NCBI GenBank assembly: GCA_023375785.1
Contig: SZWC01000034.1
Coordinates: forward strand, 142,843-206,842
From: Penium margaritaceum
Lineage: Eukaryota; Streptophyta; Zygnematophyceae; Desmidiales; Peniaceae
Direction: 5' to 3'
DNA: 64,000 nt
Position numbers and translations under genes: made by a program. Shown here piece after piece: positions 1 to 13,592 of this stretch. How positions within the stretch are numbered: the stretch's first letter is position 1; each line of letters begins with the position of its first letter. Under the pieces are notes generated by a model. It had not been told where the DNA came from. It did not search any database and saw only the letters and a list, made by a program, of their open reading frames with translations.

Positions 1-2683
1 TGGCTATTGTGCGCAATGCCTTGACAAAGTTGGCATGTGCCACTGACCATGACCACAAAGTTTACCAAGTACCTTAAACGGCTATGAATCATAACACGAG
101 TCAGCCACAGTCAGAGTGTCCAATCACAGTGCAGATATACTGGGCATGACCTTGCAGGAATAAAAAGGTAGAATACTGGTGGCTTGGTGTGGCTATTGTG
201 CGCAATGCCTTGACAAAGGTGACATGTGCCACTGACCATGACCACAAAGTTTACCAAGTGACTTTAACTTCTACGAATTGTAACACGAGTCAGCCACGGT
301 CAGAGTGCCCAATCACATTTCACATGTACTAGGCATGACCTTGCAGGTATAAACAAGGTACAAAACCAGTGGCTTGGCACGGCTATTGTGCGCAAGGCCT
401 TGACAAAGTTGGCATGTGCCACTTATCATGACCACAATTTTTACCAAGTACCTTAAACGGCTATGAATCATGACACGAGTCAGCCACGGTCAGAGTGTCC
501 AATCATAGTGCAGATATACTAGGCATGACCTTGCAGGTATATACAAGGTAGAATACTGGTGGCTTGGTGTGGCTGTTGTGCGCAATGCCTTGACAAAGTT
601 GGCATATGCGACTGACCATGACCACAAATATATCCAAGTGACTTTTACTTCTATTGATCATAACACGAGTCAGCCACGGTTAGAGTGTCCAATCACAGTG
701 TAGATGTACTAGGCATGATCTTGCTGGAACAAAGAATGTAGAATACTGGTACCTCGGTGTGGCTATTGTGCGCAATGCCTTGACAAAGTTGGCATGTGCC
801 ACTGACCATGACCACAAATGTATCCAAGTGACTTTCACTTGTACGAATCATAACACGAGTCAGCCATAGTCAGAGTGCCCAATCACAGTGCACATCTACT
901 ATGCATGACCTTACAGGTATAAACAATGTAAATAACTGGTGGCTTGGCACGGCTGTTGTGCGCAATGCCTTGACAAAGTTGGCATGTGCCACTGACGATG
1001 ACCACAAAGTTTGCCAAGTTCCTTAAACGGCTATGAATCATAACACGAGTCAGCCTCGGTCAGAGTGTCCAATGACAGTGCAGATATACTAGTCATGACC
1101 TTGCAAGTACAAACAAGGTTGAATACTAGTGGCTTGGTGTGTGTCTATTGTGCGCAATGCCTTGACAAAGTTGGCATGTGCCACTGACCATGACCACATG
1201 TGACTTTTACTTATATTGATCATAACACGAGTCAGCCACGGTCAGAGTGTACAATCACAGTGCACATCTAATATGCATGACCTTGCAGGTATAAACAAGG
1301 TAAAAAAACCGGTGGCTTGGCACGGCTATTGTGCGCAATGCCTTGACAAAGTTGGCATGTGCCACTGACCATGACCAGAAAGTATACCAAGTACCTTAAA
1401 TGGCTATGATTCATAACACGAGTCAGCCACGGTCAGGGTGTCCAATCACAGTGCAGATGTACTAGGCATGATTTTGGAGGTACAAACAAGGTAGAATACT
1501 TATGGCTTGGTGTGGCTATTGTGCGCAATGCCTTGACAAATATGGCATGTGCCACTGACCATGACCACAAAGTTTACCAAGTGACTTTAATGTCTAGGAA
1601 TCATAACAAAAGTCAGCCACGGTCAGAGTACCCAATCACAGTGCACATCTAATATGCATGACCTTGCAGGTATGAATAGGGTTTAAAACCGGTGTCTTGG
1701 CACGGCTATTGTGCGCAATGCCTTGACAAAGTTGGCATGTGCCACTGACCATGACCACAAAGGTTACCAATTGACTTTACCTTCTACGAATCGTAACACA
1801 AGTCAGCCACAGTCAGAGTGCCCAATCACAGTTCAGATGTACTAGACATGACCTTGCAGGTATAAACAAGGTAAAAATCTGGTAGCTTGGCATGGCTATT
1901 TTGCGCAATGCCTTGACAAAGGTGGCATGTGCGGCTGACCATGACCACAAAGTTTACCAAGTACCTTTAACGGCTATGAATCATAACATGAGTCAGCCAC
2001 GGTTAGAGTGTCCAATCACAGTGCAGATTACTGGGCATGATCTTGCAGGTACAAACAAGGTAGAATACTGGTGTCTCGGTGTGGCTATTGTGCGCAATGA
2101 CTTGACAAAGTTGGCATGTGCGAGTGACCATGACCACAAAGCTTACCAAGTGACTTTATCTTCTACAAATCGTAACACAAGTCAGCGACGGTCAGAGTGC
2201 CCAATCACAGTGCACATCTAATATGCATGACCTTGCAGGTATACACAAGGTAAAAAACCAGTGGCTTGGCACGGCTATTGTGCGCAATGCCTTGACAAAT
2301 TTGGCATGTGCCACTGACCATGACCACAAAATTTACCATGTGACTTTAACTTCTACGAATCGTAACACGAGTCAGCCACATTTAGAGTGCCCAATCACAT
2401 TTCAGATGTACTAGGCATGACTTTGCAGGTATAAACAAGGTCAAAAACCGGTGGCTTGGCACGGCTATTGTGCGCAATGCCTTGACAAAGTTGGCATGTG
2501 CCACTGACCATGACCACAGTGTTTACCAAGTACCTTAAACGACTATGAATCATAACACGAGTCAGCCACGGTCAGAGTGTCCAATCCAAGTGCAGGTGTG
2601 CTAGGCATTCTCTTGCAGGTACAAACAAGGTAGAATACTGGTGGCTCGTTGTGGCTATTGTGCGCAATGCCTTGACAAAGTTT

Positions 2684-3090
2684 GCATGTGCCACTGACCA
2701 TGACCACAAATTTTACCAAGTGAATTTAACTTCTACGAATTGTAACACAAGTCAGCCACGATCAGAGTACCCAATCACAGTGCACATTTAATATGCATGA
2801 CCTTGCAGGTATGAACAAGGTAAAAAACCGGTGGCTTGGCACGGCTATTGTGCGCAATGCCTTGACAAAGTTGGCATGTGCCACTGACCATGACCACAAA
2901 TTTTACCAAGTGAATTTAACTTCTACGAATTGTAACACAAGTCAGCCACGATCAGAGTACCCAATCACAGTGCACATTTAATATGCATGACCTTGCAGGT
3001 ATGAACAAGGTAAAAAACCGGTGGCTTGGCACGGCTATTGTGCGCAATGCCTTGACAAAGTTGGCATGTGCCACTGACCATGACCACAAA
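2684..3090 (+). repeat. Recent exact monomer duplication
   Basis: Positions 2684-2900 and 2874-3090 are identical over 217 bp at a 190-bp offset, including private variants such as TGAATTTAACTTC and GATCAGAGTACCC. Neighbouring monomers differ by several percent or more, so this is a recent unequal exchange or replication slip. Confidence 0.9.
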
Positions 3091-4925
3091 GTTTACCAAA
3101 TACCTTAAACGGCTATGAATCATAACACGAGTCAGCCACGGTCAGAGTGTCCAATCACAGTGCAGAAATACTGAAAATGACCTTGCACGTATGAACAAGG
3201 TAGAATACTGGTGGCTCGGTGTGGCTATTGTGCGCAATGCATTGACAAAGGTGACATGTGCCACTGACCATGACCACAAAGTTTACCAAGTGACTTTAAC
3301 TTCTACGAATCGTAACACGAGTCAGCCACGGTCAGAGTGCCCAATCATAGTTCAGATGTACTAGGCATGACCTTGCAGGTATAAACAAGGTAAAAAACCA
3401 GTGTCTTGGCACGGCTATTGTGCGCAAGGCCTTGACAAAGTTGGCATGAGCCACTGACCATGACCACAAAGTTTACCAAGTACCTTAAACGGCTATGAAT
3501 CATAACACGAGTTAGCTACGGTCAGAGTGTCCAATCATAGTGCAGATATATTAGGCATGATCTTGCAGGTATATACAAGGTAGAATACTGGTGGCTCGGT
3601 GTGGCTATTGTGCGAAATGCCTTGACAAAGTTGGCATGTGCGACTGACCATGACCACAAATGTATCCAAGTGACTTATAATTCTATTGATCATAACACGA
3701 GTTAGCCACGGTCAGAGTGTCCAATCACAGTGTAGATGTACTAGGCATGATCTTGCAGGTATAGAGAATGTAGAATACTGGTAGCTCGGTGTGGCTATTG
3801 TGCGCAATGCCTTGACAAATTTGGCATGTGCCACTGACCATGACCTCAAATGTATCCAAGTGACTTTCAGTTTTACGAATCGTAACACGAGTCAGCCATA
3901 GTCAGAGTGCCCAATCACAGTTTACATCTAATATGCATGACCTTACAGGTATAAACAAGGTAAATAACTGGTGGCTTGGCACGGCTATTGTGTAAAATGC
4001 CTTGACAAAGTTGGCATGTGCCATTGACCATGACCACAAGGTTTACCAAGTTCCTTAAACGGCTATGAATCATAACACGAGTCAGCCACAGTCAGAGTGA
4101 CCAATCACAGTGCAGATATACTGGGCATGACCTTGCAAGTACAAACAAGGTTGAATACTGGTGGCTCGGTGTTTGGCTATTGTGCGCAATGCCTTGACAA
4201 AGTTGGCATGTGCCACTGACCATGACCACAAGTACCCTTTACTACTATTGATCATAACACGAGTCATCCACGGTCAGAGTGTCCAATCACAGTGCACATC
4301 TAATATGCATGACCTTGCAGGTATAAACAAGGTAAAAAAACCGGTGGCTTGGCACAGCTATTGTGCGCAATGCCTTGACAAAGTTGGCATGTGCCACTGA
4401 CCATGACCACAAAGTTTCACAAGTACCTTAAACGGCTATGAATCATAACACGAGTCAGCCACGGTCAGAGTGTCCAATCAGAGTGCAAATGTACTAGGCA
4501 TGATCTTGCAGGTACAAACAAGGTAGAATAGTGGTGGCTTGGTGTGGCTATTGTGCGCAATGCCTTGACAAAGTTGGCATGTGCCACTGACCATGACCAC
4601 AAAGTTTACCAAGTGACTCTAACTACTAGGAATCATAACACAAGTCAGCCACGGTCAGAGTACCCAATAAAAGTGCACATCCAATATGCATGACCTTGCA
4701 GGTATGAACAGGGTTTAAAACAGGTGTCTTGGCTTGAATATTGTGCGCAATGCCTTGACAAAGTTGGCATGTGCCACTGACCATGACCACAAAGTTTACC
4801 AAGTGACTTTAACTTCTACAAATCGTAACACGAGTCAGCCACAGTCAGAGTGCCCAATCAAAGTTCAGATGTACTAGGCATGACCTTGCAGGTTTAAACA
4901 AGGTAAAAAGCCGGTGGCTTGGCAC
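3033..4925 (+). repeat. Duplicated block of ten monomers inside array 1
   Basis: The monomer class order A-B-A-C-C-A-C-A-B-B seen at about 1-1890 recurs here at an offset of about 3032 bp (16 monomers). Private variants are shared in register: AAGTTCCTTAAACGG (near 1015 and 4050), CAGCCATAGTCAGAG (near 862 and 3894), GAATGTAGAATACTGGTA (near 734 and 3768), and a monomer shortened by about 10 bp (near 1190 and 4230). This is a block duplication within the array, older than the exact single-monomer copies, since the two blocks differ at several percent of positions by eye. Confidence 0.8.
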
Positions 4926-7900
4926 GGCTATTGTGCGCAATGCCTTGACAAAGTTGGCATGTGCCACTGACCATGACCACAACGTTTACCAAGTACCTTA
5001 AACGGCTATAAATCATAACACAAGTCAGCCACGGTCAGAGTGTCCAATCACGGTGCAGATGTACTAGGCATCATCTTACAGTTACAAACAAGGTAGAATA
5101 TTGGTGGCTCGATGTGGCGTTTGTGCGCAATGCCTTGAAAAAGTTGGCATGTGCCACTGACCATGACCACAAATGTATCCAAATGACTTTTGCTTTCATT
5201 GATCATAACACAAGTCAGCCACGGTCCGAGTGTCCAATAACAGTACAGATATACTGGGCATGAACTTGCAGGTATAAACAAGGTAGAACACTGGTGGCTC
5301 GGTGTGGCTATTGTGCGCAATGCCTTGACAGAGTTGGCATGTGCCACTGACCATGACCACAAATGTTTCCAAGTGACTTTTACTTCTATTGATCATAACA
5401 CCGGTCAGCCACGGTCAGAGTGTCCAATCACAGTGCAGATGTACTAGGCATGATCTTGCAGGTAAAAACAAGGTATAATACTGGTGGCTTTGTGTGGCTA
5501 TTGTGCGCAATGCCTTGACAAAGTTGGCATGTGCCACTGACCATGACCACAAATGTATCCAAGTGACATTTACTTCTATTGATCATAACACGAGTAAGCC
5601 ACGGTCAGAGTGCCCAATCACAATGCACATCTAATATGCATGACCTTGCATGTATAAACAAGGTAGAAACCGGTAGCTTGGCACGGCTATTGTGCGCAAT
5701 GCCTTGAGAATGTTGGCATGTGCCACTGACCATGACCACAAATGTATCCAATTGACTTTTACTTATATTGATCATAACACGAGTCAGCCAGGTCATAGTG
5801 TCCAATCACAGTGCAGATGTACTAGGCATGATCTTGCAGGTACAAACAAGGTAGAATACTGGTGGCTCGGTGTGGCTATTGTGCGCAATGCCTAGACAAA
5901 GGCGGCATGTGCCACCGAACATGACCACAATCGTAACTTCTACGAATCGTAACACGAGGCAGCCATGGTCGGGGTGCCCAATCACAGTACACATATAAGA
6001 TGCATGACCTTGCAGGTATAAAAAAGGTTAAAAAACGGTGGCTTGGCACGGCTATTGTGTGCAATCCCTTGACAAAGTTGGCATGTGCCACTGAACATGA
6101 CCACAAAGTTTACCACGTGACTTTAACTTCTACGAATCGTAACACAAGTCAGCCACGGTTAGGGTGTCCAATCACAGTGCACATCTAATGTGACTGACCT
6201 TACAGGTATAAACAAGGTAAAAAACCGGTGGCTTGGCACGGCTATGGTGCGCAATGCCTTGAAAATGTTGGCATATGCCACTGACCATGACCACAAAGTT
6301 TCCCAAGTACCTTAATTGGCTATGAATCATAACATGAGTCAGCCATGATAAGAGTGTCCAATCACAGTGCAGATGTACTAGGCATGATCGTGCAGATGCA
6401 AACAAGGTAGAACACTGGTGGCTCGGTGTGGCTATTGTACGCTATGCCTTGACAAAGTTGGCATGTGCCACTGACCATGGCCACAATGTCTACCAAGTGA
6501 CTTTAACTTATACGAATCGTAACACGAGTCAGCCACAGCCAGAGTGCCCAATCATAGTTCAGATGTACTAGGCATGACCTTGCAGGTATAAACAAGGTCA
6601 AAAACCGGTAGCATGGCACGGCTACTGTGCGCAATGCCTTGACAAAGTTGGCATGTGCCACTGACCATGACCACAATGTTTACCAAGTACCTTCAAAGGC
6701 TATGAATCTTAACACGATTCAGCCACGGTCAGAGTGTCCAATCACAGTGCAGATATACCGGGCATGACCTCCCCGATACAAACAAGGTAGAATACTGGTG
6801 GCTCGGTGTGACTATTGTGCGCAATGCATTGACAAACTTGGCATGTGCCACTGACCATGACCACAAATGTATCCAAGTGACCTTTACTTCTACTGATCAT
6901 AACACAAGTCAGCCACTGTCGGAGTGTCCAATCATAGTGCATATGTACTAGGCATGACCTTGCAGGTGCAAACAAGGTATAATACTGGTGGCTCGTTGTG
7001 GCTGTTGTGCGCAATGCCTTGACAAAGTTGGCATATGCCACTGACCATGACCACATAGTTCACCAAGTAACTTTAACTTCTACAAATTGTAACACGAGTC
7101 AGCGACGGTCAGAGTGCCCAATGACATTGCACATCTAATATGCATGACATTGCAGGTACAAACAAGGTAAAAATCCGGTGGCTTGGCACGGCTATTGTAT
7201 GCAATGCCTTGACAAAGGTGGCATGTGCCACTGACCATGACCACAAAGTTTACCAAGTACCTTAAATTGCTATTGATCATAACACGAGTCAGCCACGGTC
7301 AGAGTGTCCAATCACAATGCAGATGTACCATGCATTATCTTACAGGTTGAAACAAGGTAGAATACTGGTGGCTCGGTTTGGCTATTATGCGCAATGCTTT
7401 GACAAAGTTGGCATGTGCCACTGACCATGACCACAATGTTTACCAAGCGACTTTAACTTATACGAATTGTAACACGAGTCACCAACACTCAGAGCGCCCA
7501 ATCACGGTTCATATGTACTAGGCATGACCTTGCAGGTATCAACAATGTCAAGAACCGGTGGCTTGGCACGGTTACTGTGCGCAATGCCTTGACAAAGTTG
7601 GCATGTGCCACTGACCATGACCACAAAGTCTACCAAGTACCTTAAACGGCTATGAATCTTAACACGAGTCAGGCACGGTCAGAGTGTCCAATCACAGTGC
7701 ATATGTACTAGGCATGATCTTGCAGGTGCAAACAAGGTAGAATACCGGTGGCTCGGTGTGGCTATTGTGCGGAATGCCTTGACAATGTTGGCATGTGCCA
7801 CTGACCATGACCACATAGTTTACCAAGTGACTTTAACTTTTGCGAGCTGTAACACGAGTCAGCCACAGTCATAGTGCCCAATTACATTGCACATCTAATA

Positions 7901-10900
7901 TGCATGATATTGCATGTATAAACAAGGTAAAAAACCGGTGGCTTGGCACGGCTATTGTATGCAATGCCTCGACAAAGTTGGCATGTTCCACTGACCATGA
8001 CCACAAAGTTTAGCAAGTACTATAAACGGCTATGAATCATAACAGGAGTCAGCCACGGTCAGAGTGTCCAATCACAGTGCAGATATACTGGGCATGACCT
8101 TGCACATATAAACAAGGTAGAATACTGGTGGCTGGGCGTGGCTATTGTGTGCAACGCCTTGACAAAATTGGCATGTGCCACTGACCATGACCACAAAGTT
8201 TACCATGTGACTTTAACTTCTACGAATCGTAACACGAGTCAGCCACGGTCAGAGTTCCCAATCAGAGTGCACATCTAATGTGCATTACCTTACAGGTATA
8301 CACAAGGTAAAAAACCGGTGGCTTGGCACGGGTATTGTGCGCAATTCCTTGACAATGTTGGCATGTGCCACTGGCCATGACCACAAAGTTTACCAAGTAC
8401 CTTAAACGTCTATGGATCATAATACGAGTCAGCCACAGTCTAAGTGTCCAATCACAGTGCAAATGTACTAGGCATGATCTTGCAGGTACAAACAAGATAG
8501 AATAGTGGTGGCTCGGTGTGGCTATTGTGCGCAATGCCTTGACAAAGTTGGCATGTGCCACTGATCATGACAACAAAGCTTACCAAGTGACTTTAACTTA
8601 TACGAAACGTAACACGAGTCAGCCACGGTCAGAGTGCCCAATCACGGTTCAGATGTACTAGGCATGACCTTGCAGGTATAAACCATGTAAAAAAACGGGG
8701 GCTTGGCACGACTATTGTGCGCAATGCCCTGACAAAGTTGGCATGTGCCACTGACCATGACCACAAAGTTTACCAAGTACCTTAAACGGATATAAATCAT
8801 AACACGAGTCAGCCACGATCAGAGTGTCCAATCACATTGCAGATATACTGGGCATGACCTTGCACGTATAAACAAGGTTGAATACTGGTGGCGCGGTGTG
8901 GCTATTGTGCGCACTGCCTTGATAAAGCTGGCATGTGCCACTGACCATGACCACAAATGTATCCAAGTGACGTTTACTTCTATTAATCATAACAGGAATC
9001 AGCCACGGTCAGAGTGTCCAATCATATTGCTGATGTACTAGGCATGATCTTGCAGGTGCAAACAAGGTAGAATACCGGTGGCTCGGTGTGGCTATTGTGC
9101 GCAATGCCTTGACAAAGTTGGCATGTGACACTGACCATGACCACAAAGATTACCAAGTGACTTCAACTTCTACGAATCATAACACGAGTCAGCCACGGTC
9201 AGAGTACCCAATCACAGTGCACATCTAATATGCATGATCTTGCAGGTATGAACAGGGTAAAATACCGGTGTCTTCGGACAGCTATTGTGCGCAATGCCTT
9301 AACAAAGTTGGCATGTGCCACCGACCATAACCACAAATGTATCCTTGTGACTTTTACTTCTATGGATCATAACATGAGTCAGCCACGTTCAGAGTGTCCA
9401 ATCACAGTGCAGATGTACTAGGCATGATTGTGCGGGTGCAAACAAGGTAGAATACTTGTGGCTCGGTTTGGCTATTGTGCGCAAAGCCTTGACAAAGTTG
9501 GCATGTGCCACTGAACATGACCACAAATGTATCCAAGTGAGTTTTACTTCTATTGATCATAACACAAGTCAGCCACGGTCAGAGTGCCCAATCACAGTGC
9601 AGATGTACTAGGCATGATCTTGCAGGTGCAAACAAGGTTGAATACTGGTGGCTCGGTGTGGCTATTGTGCGCAACGCCTTGATAAACTTGGCATGTGCCA
9701 CTGACCATGACCACAAAGGTTACCAAGTGACTTTAACTTTTACGAATTGTAACACGAGTCAGCCACAGTCAGAGTGTCCAATCACAGTTCAGATGTACTA
9801 GGCATGACCTTGCAGGCATAAACAAGGTAAAAAGCCGGTGGCTTTGCATGGCTATTGTGCGCAATGCCTTGACAAAGTTGGCATGTGCCACTGACCATGA
9901 CCACAAAGTTTACCAAGTACCTTAAACGACTATGAATCATAACACGAGTCAGCCACAGGCAGAGTATCCAATTGACTTTTACTTCTATTGATCATAACAC
10001 GAGACAGCCAGGGTCAGAGTGTCCAATCGCAGTGCAGATGTACTAGGCATGATCTTGGAGATACAAACAAGGTAGAATACTGGTGACTCGATGTGGCTAT
10101 TGTGTGCAATGCCTAGACAAATGAGGCGTGTGCCACTGACCATGACCACAACGTTTACCAAGTGACTTTAACTTCTACGAATCGTAACACGAGTCAGCCA
10201 TGGTCAGAGTGCCCAATCACAGTAAACATCTAAAATACATGACCTGTAGGTATAAACAAGGTAAAAAACCGGTGGCTTGGTACGGCTATTGTGCGCAATG
10301 CCTTGACAAAGTTGGCATGTGCCAATGACCATGACCGTAAAGCTTACCAAGTACCTTAAACCGGCTATGAATCATAACGGGAGTCAGCCACAGTCAGAGT
10401 GTCCAATCATAGTGCAGATATACTGGGGATGACATTGCAGGTATAAACAAGGTAGAATACTGGTGGCTCAGTTTGGCTATTGTGTGCAATGCCTTGACAA
10501 AGTTGGCATGTCCCACTGACCATGACCACAAATGTATCCAAGTGACTTTCACTTATATTGGTCATAACACGAAAAGCTACAGTCAAAGTGTCCAATCAAA
10601 GTGGAGATGTACTATGCATAATCTTACAGGTGCAAACAAGGTAGGACACTGGAGGCTCGGTGTGGCTATTGTGCGTAATGCCAAGACAAAGTTGGTATGT
10701 GCCACTGACCATGACCACAAATGTATCCGAGTGACTTTTATTTCTATTGGTCACAACACAAGTGAACCACGGTCAGAGTGTCCAATCACAGTGCAGGTGT
10801 ACTAGGCATGATCTTTCATGTTTAAACTGGGTGGAATATTGGTGGCTCGGTGTGGCTATTGTGCGCAATGCCTTGACAAAGTTGGCATGTGCCACTGACC

Positions 10901-11108
10901 ATGACCACAAAGTTTACCATGTACCTTAAACTGCTATGAATCATAACAGGATTCAGCCACGGTCAGAGTGTCCAATCACAGTGTAGATATAATGGGCATG
11001 ACCTTGCAGGCACAAACAAGGTAGAATACTGGTGGCTCGTTGTGGCTATTGTGCACAGTGCCTTGACAAAGTTGGCATGTGCCACTGACCATGACCACAA
11101 GTGTATCC

Positions 11109-11129
11109 AAGTGACTTTTATTGTCACTT
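11109..11129. other. Satellite orientation switch with fold-back junction
   Basis: Forward monomers end and reverse-complement monomers begin here. The junction is a short inverted repeat: AAGTGAC (11109-11115), a 7-nt spacer, GTCACTT (11123-11129). AAGTGAC is an ordinary satellite word (from CCAAGTGACTTT), and the right arm fits a monomer variant with GTCAC beside CTTTGTCAAGG. The join therefore used inverted microhomology between two satellite positions. Confidence 0.85.
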
Positions 11130-12514
11130 TGTCAAGGCATTGCGCACAATAGCCACACCGAGCCACCGGTATTCTACCTTTTTTGTGCCCACAAGATCAT
11201 GTCCAGTACATGTGCACTATGAGTGGGTACTCTGACCATGGCTGAATTGTGTTACGATTCGTAGAAGTTAAAGTCATTTGGTAAACTTTGTGGTCATGGT
11301 CAGTGGCCCATGCCAACTTTATCAATGCATTGCGCACAATAGCCGTGCCATGCCACCGGTTTTTTTCCTTTTTTATACCTGCAAGGTCATGCCTAGTACA
11401 TCTGAACTGTGATTGGGCACTCTGACCGTGGCTGACTTGTGTTACGATTCATAGCCGTTTAAGGTACTTGGTAAACTTTGTGGTCATGGTCACTGGCACA
11501 TGCCAACTTTGTCAATGCATTGCGCACAATAGCCACACCGAGCCATCGGTTTTTCACATTGTTTGCTCCTGCAAGATCATGCCTAGTACATTTGCACCGT
11601 GATTGGACACTTTGACTGTGGCTGACTCGTGCTATGATAAAAATAAGTAAAGATCTCTTGGATACATTTATGGTCATGGTCAGTGGCACATGACAACTTT
11701 GGCAAGGCATTGCGCACAAGAGCCACACCAAGCCACCAGTACTCTGCCTTGTTTGAAACTGCAAGATAATGCCTAATATATCTGCACTGTGATTGGGCAC
11801 TCTGACCGTGGCTGACTCGTGTTACGATTCATAGAAGTTCAGGTCACTTGGATACATTTGTGGTCATGGTCGGTGACACATGTCAAATTTGTCAAGGCAT
11901 TGTGCACAATAGCCACACCGAGCCACCAGTATTCTACCTTGATTTTACCTGCAAGATCATGCATGGTACATCTGCACTATGATTTGACACTCTGACCGTG
12001 GCTGACTCGTGTTGTGATTCATAGCCGTTTAATGTACTTGGTAAACTTTGTGGTCATGGTCAGTGGCACATGCCAACTTTATCAAGGCATTGCGCACAAT
12101 AGCCACACCGAGCCACCAGTATTGTACCTTGTTTGCACCTGCAAGATCATGCCTAGTAAATCTGCACTTTATTGGACACTCTGACCATGGTTGACTTGTG
12201 TTATGATCAATAGACGTAAAAGTCACTTGGATACATTTGTGGTCATGGTCAGTGGCACATGCCAACTTTGTCAAGGCATTATGCACAATAGCCACACCGA
12301 GCCGCCAGTATTCTACCTTGTTTATACCTGCAATTTCATGCCTAGTATAATTGCAATGTGATTGGACACTCTGACCGTGGCTGACTTGTGTTATGATTCA
12401 TATCCGTTTCAGGTACTTGGTATATTTTGTGGTCATGGTCAGTGGCACATGCCAACCTTGTCAAGGCATTGCGCACAATAACCGTGCCAAGCCACCGGTT
12501 TTTTACCTTGTTTA
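11124..12514 (-). repeat. 190-bp satellite array 2, reverse
   Basis: About seven monomers of the same satellite on the minus strand, recognised by GCATTGCGCACAATAGCC and GTGGCTGACTCGTGTTA recurring about every 190 bp. The array stops at 12514 where an LTR element is inserted and resumes in the same phase at 15085. Confidence 0.95.
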
Positions 12515-13592
12515 TGTCAGGATTTTGGAGGTGCTGCAAAGAGTGTGGAGAGCAATCTAGAGTGCGGGATGGAACTGAGTCGCGGTCCGAGGCGCGGGCA
12601 AGCAGGAGAGAGGAGAGATAACTCGGAGATGAGTGATGAGGATGCTGGGAATGATAGTGTGGCTAAGGATGAAGGCAGGAAGACTGCAGGACACTGCACA
12701 GCTTGATGAGTCGAAGTAGAAGCATGGCCAGTGTAGCGAGTAAGTGACCGAGGCGCGGGCCGAAGGCCTTAGCGCCGAGGTCACGATAGTACGAAGTGCA
12801 CAGGGAAAAAGGAATGGCTAAAGTCGAGATGAAGGGAAAGCGAATGCAGCTGTAACCCAACGGGAAGAACGCTGATGGACGGATGGAGGCAATCAAAGAA
12901 GATGTGCCAGAGCTTGGGGTGGACAGCAGAAAGGAGCGAAGTGCCACGGTGTCGAGGCAGGCAACGGGAAGCAGCGGAAGTGCCACAACTTGGAGGCGGG
13001 CAGCGGAAGGCAACGGAAGTGCCACAGTACGGAGGGAGGCAATGTAAGAAGGCAGAGTGCCACTGCACGGAGGTGGGCAGCAGAATGAAGGCGGAGTGCC
13101 ACAGCACCGAGGCGGGCAACGGAAGGGAAAATGACTTAGATTTAATATATGCAATAAATGCAAGGATTTGAGTGTTACGTATGTACTTTGCTAGTGTGGG
13201 TTGCTAGAGTGCTCCTAGTAGAGCCGCTTGGGACTAGGCAGGGGAGTTCTCATAGTGGAGAGTGGAGCCACAGGGTGGAGGAGTGCTGCCGGTGCCGGTC
13301 CACGTACTTGATGTTCGGATGCGCACGCATCTTGGTCATGGGGGTGCGAGGAGGCGGACCTGGTCCGCGACTTTGTCGCGACGTGTGGAGCGGGCCGCAC
13401 GGCGGGTTTTGGGCGAGCGACAATGGGGGACGTGGGTCTTCGGTGTCGGTATGTGCACCGACCAGATCCTCCGAGTTGAGCCTGGTCCCTTATTTTCTTT
13501 TATTCTTGTGTTACCGGCTCGATGGGTATTTTTGTAATTTTTTCATGTTGTACCCCAAGTCTTGTGCCATTGTTTCTTTTATTCTTCTGACA
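12515..13592 (-). repeat. LTR of the 12.5-kb element
   Basis: This 1078-bp LTR reads TGTCAGAAGAATAAAAG... at its start (13592, minus strand) and ...CCTCCAAAATCCTGACA at its end (12515). The purine-rich stretch just inside (minus strand GAGGGCCGG, next to 13592) is a plausible polypurine tract. The motif GAGGCGCGGGC occurs near 12590 and 12750 and recurs in the LTRs at 20074 and 62846. A perfect hairpin (CGCGAC, TTT loop, GTCGCG) lies at about 13364-13378 and is repeated in the partial right LTR. Confidence 0.8.
12904..13125. repeat. Minisatellite inside the LTR, about six units of 37-43 bp
   Basis: Imperfect tandem units each start GTGCCAC or GTGCCAG and contain GAGGCGGGCA followed by a GGAAG-type tract; starts lie near 12904, 12941 and then about every 40 bp. 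On the minus strand the units translate into a Pro/Ser/Leu-rich repeat with no sign of being a protein. Length changes here would alter LTR size between copies. Confidence 0.75.

Larger units (their letters stand above)
1..11123 (+). repeat. 190-bp satellite array 1, forward
   Basis: About 58 head-to-tail monomers of about 190 bp; the landmark GGCTATTGTGCGCAATGCC recurs at 2, 191, 381, 571 and onward. Conserved blocks are TTGGCATGTGCCACTGACC, GAGTCAGCCACGGTCAGAG and TGCAGGTATAAACAAGG. Monomers fall into variant classes by the segment after ACCAAGT: CCTTAAACGGCTATGAATCA (class A), GACTTTAACTTCTACGAATC (class B), or GACTTTTACTTCTATTGATC after TGTATCC (class C). A, B and C follow repeating orders, so the array has higher-order structure. 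The array runs off the left edge. A role in centromeric or other heterochromatin is possible but not shown by the sequence. Confidence 0.97.

Noticed and set aside
1892-12539. Dozens of 60-110-codon frames such as MHDLAGINKVK...LACATDHDHK in the satellite arrays.
   Set aside because: They repeat once per 190-bp monomer on both strands, change length with every variant, and the period is not a multiple of three. They follow from the satellite sequence and are not genes.
12663-13163. Minus-strand 166-codon frame and overlapping frames rich in CGT, PPS and LP.
   Set aside because: It is the translation of the LTR minisatellite, with repeats in several frames at once. No domain.
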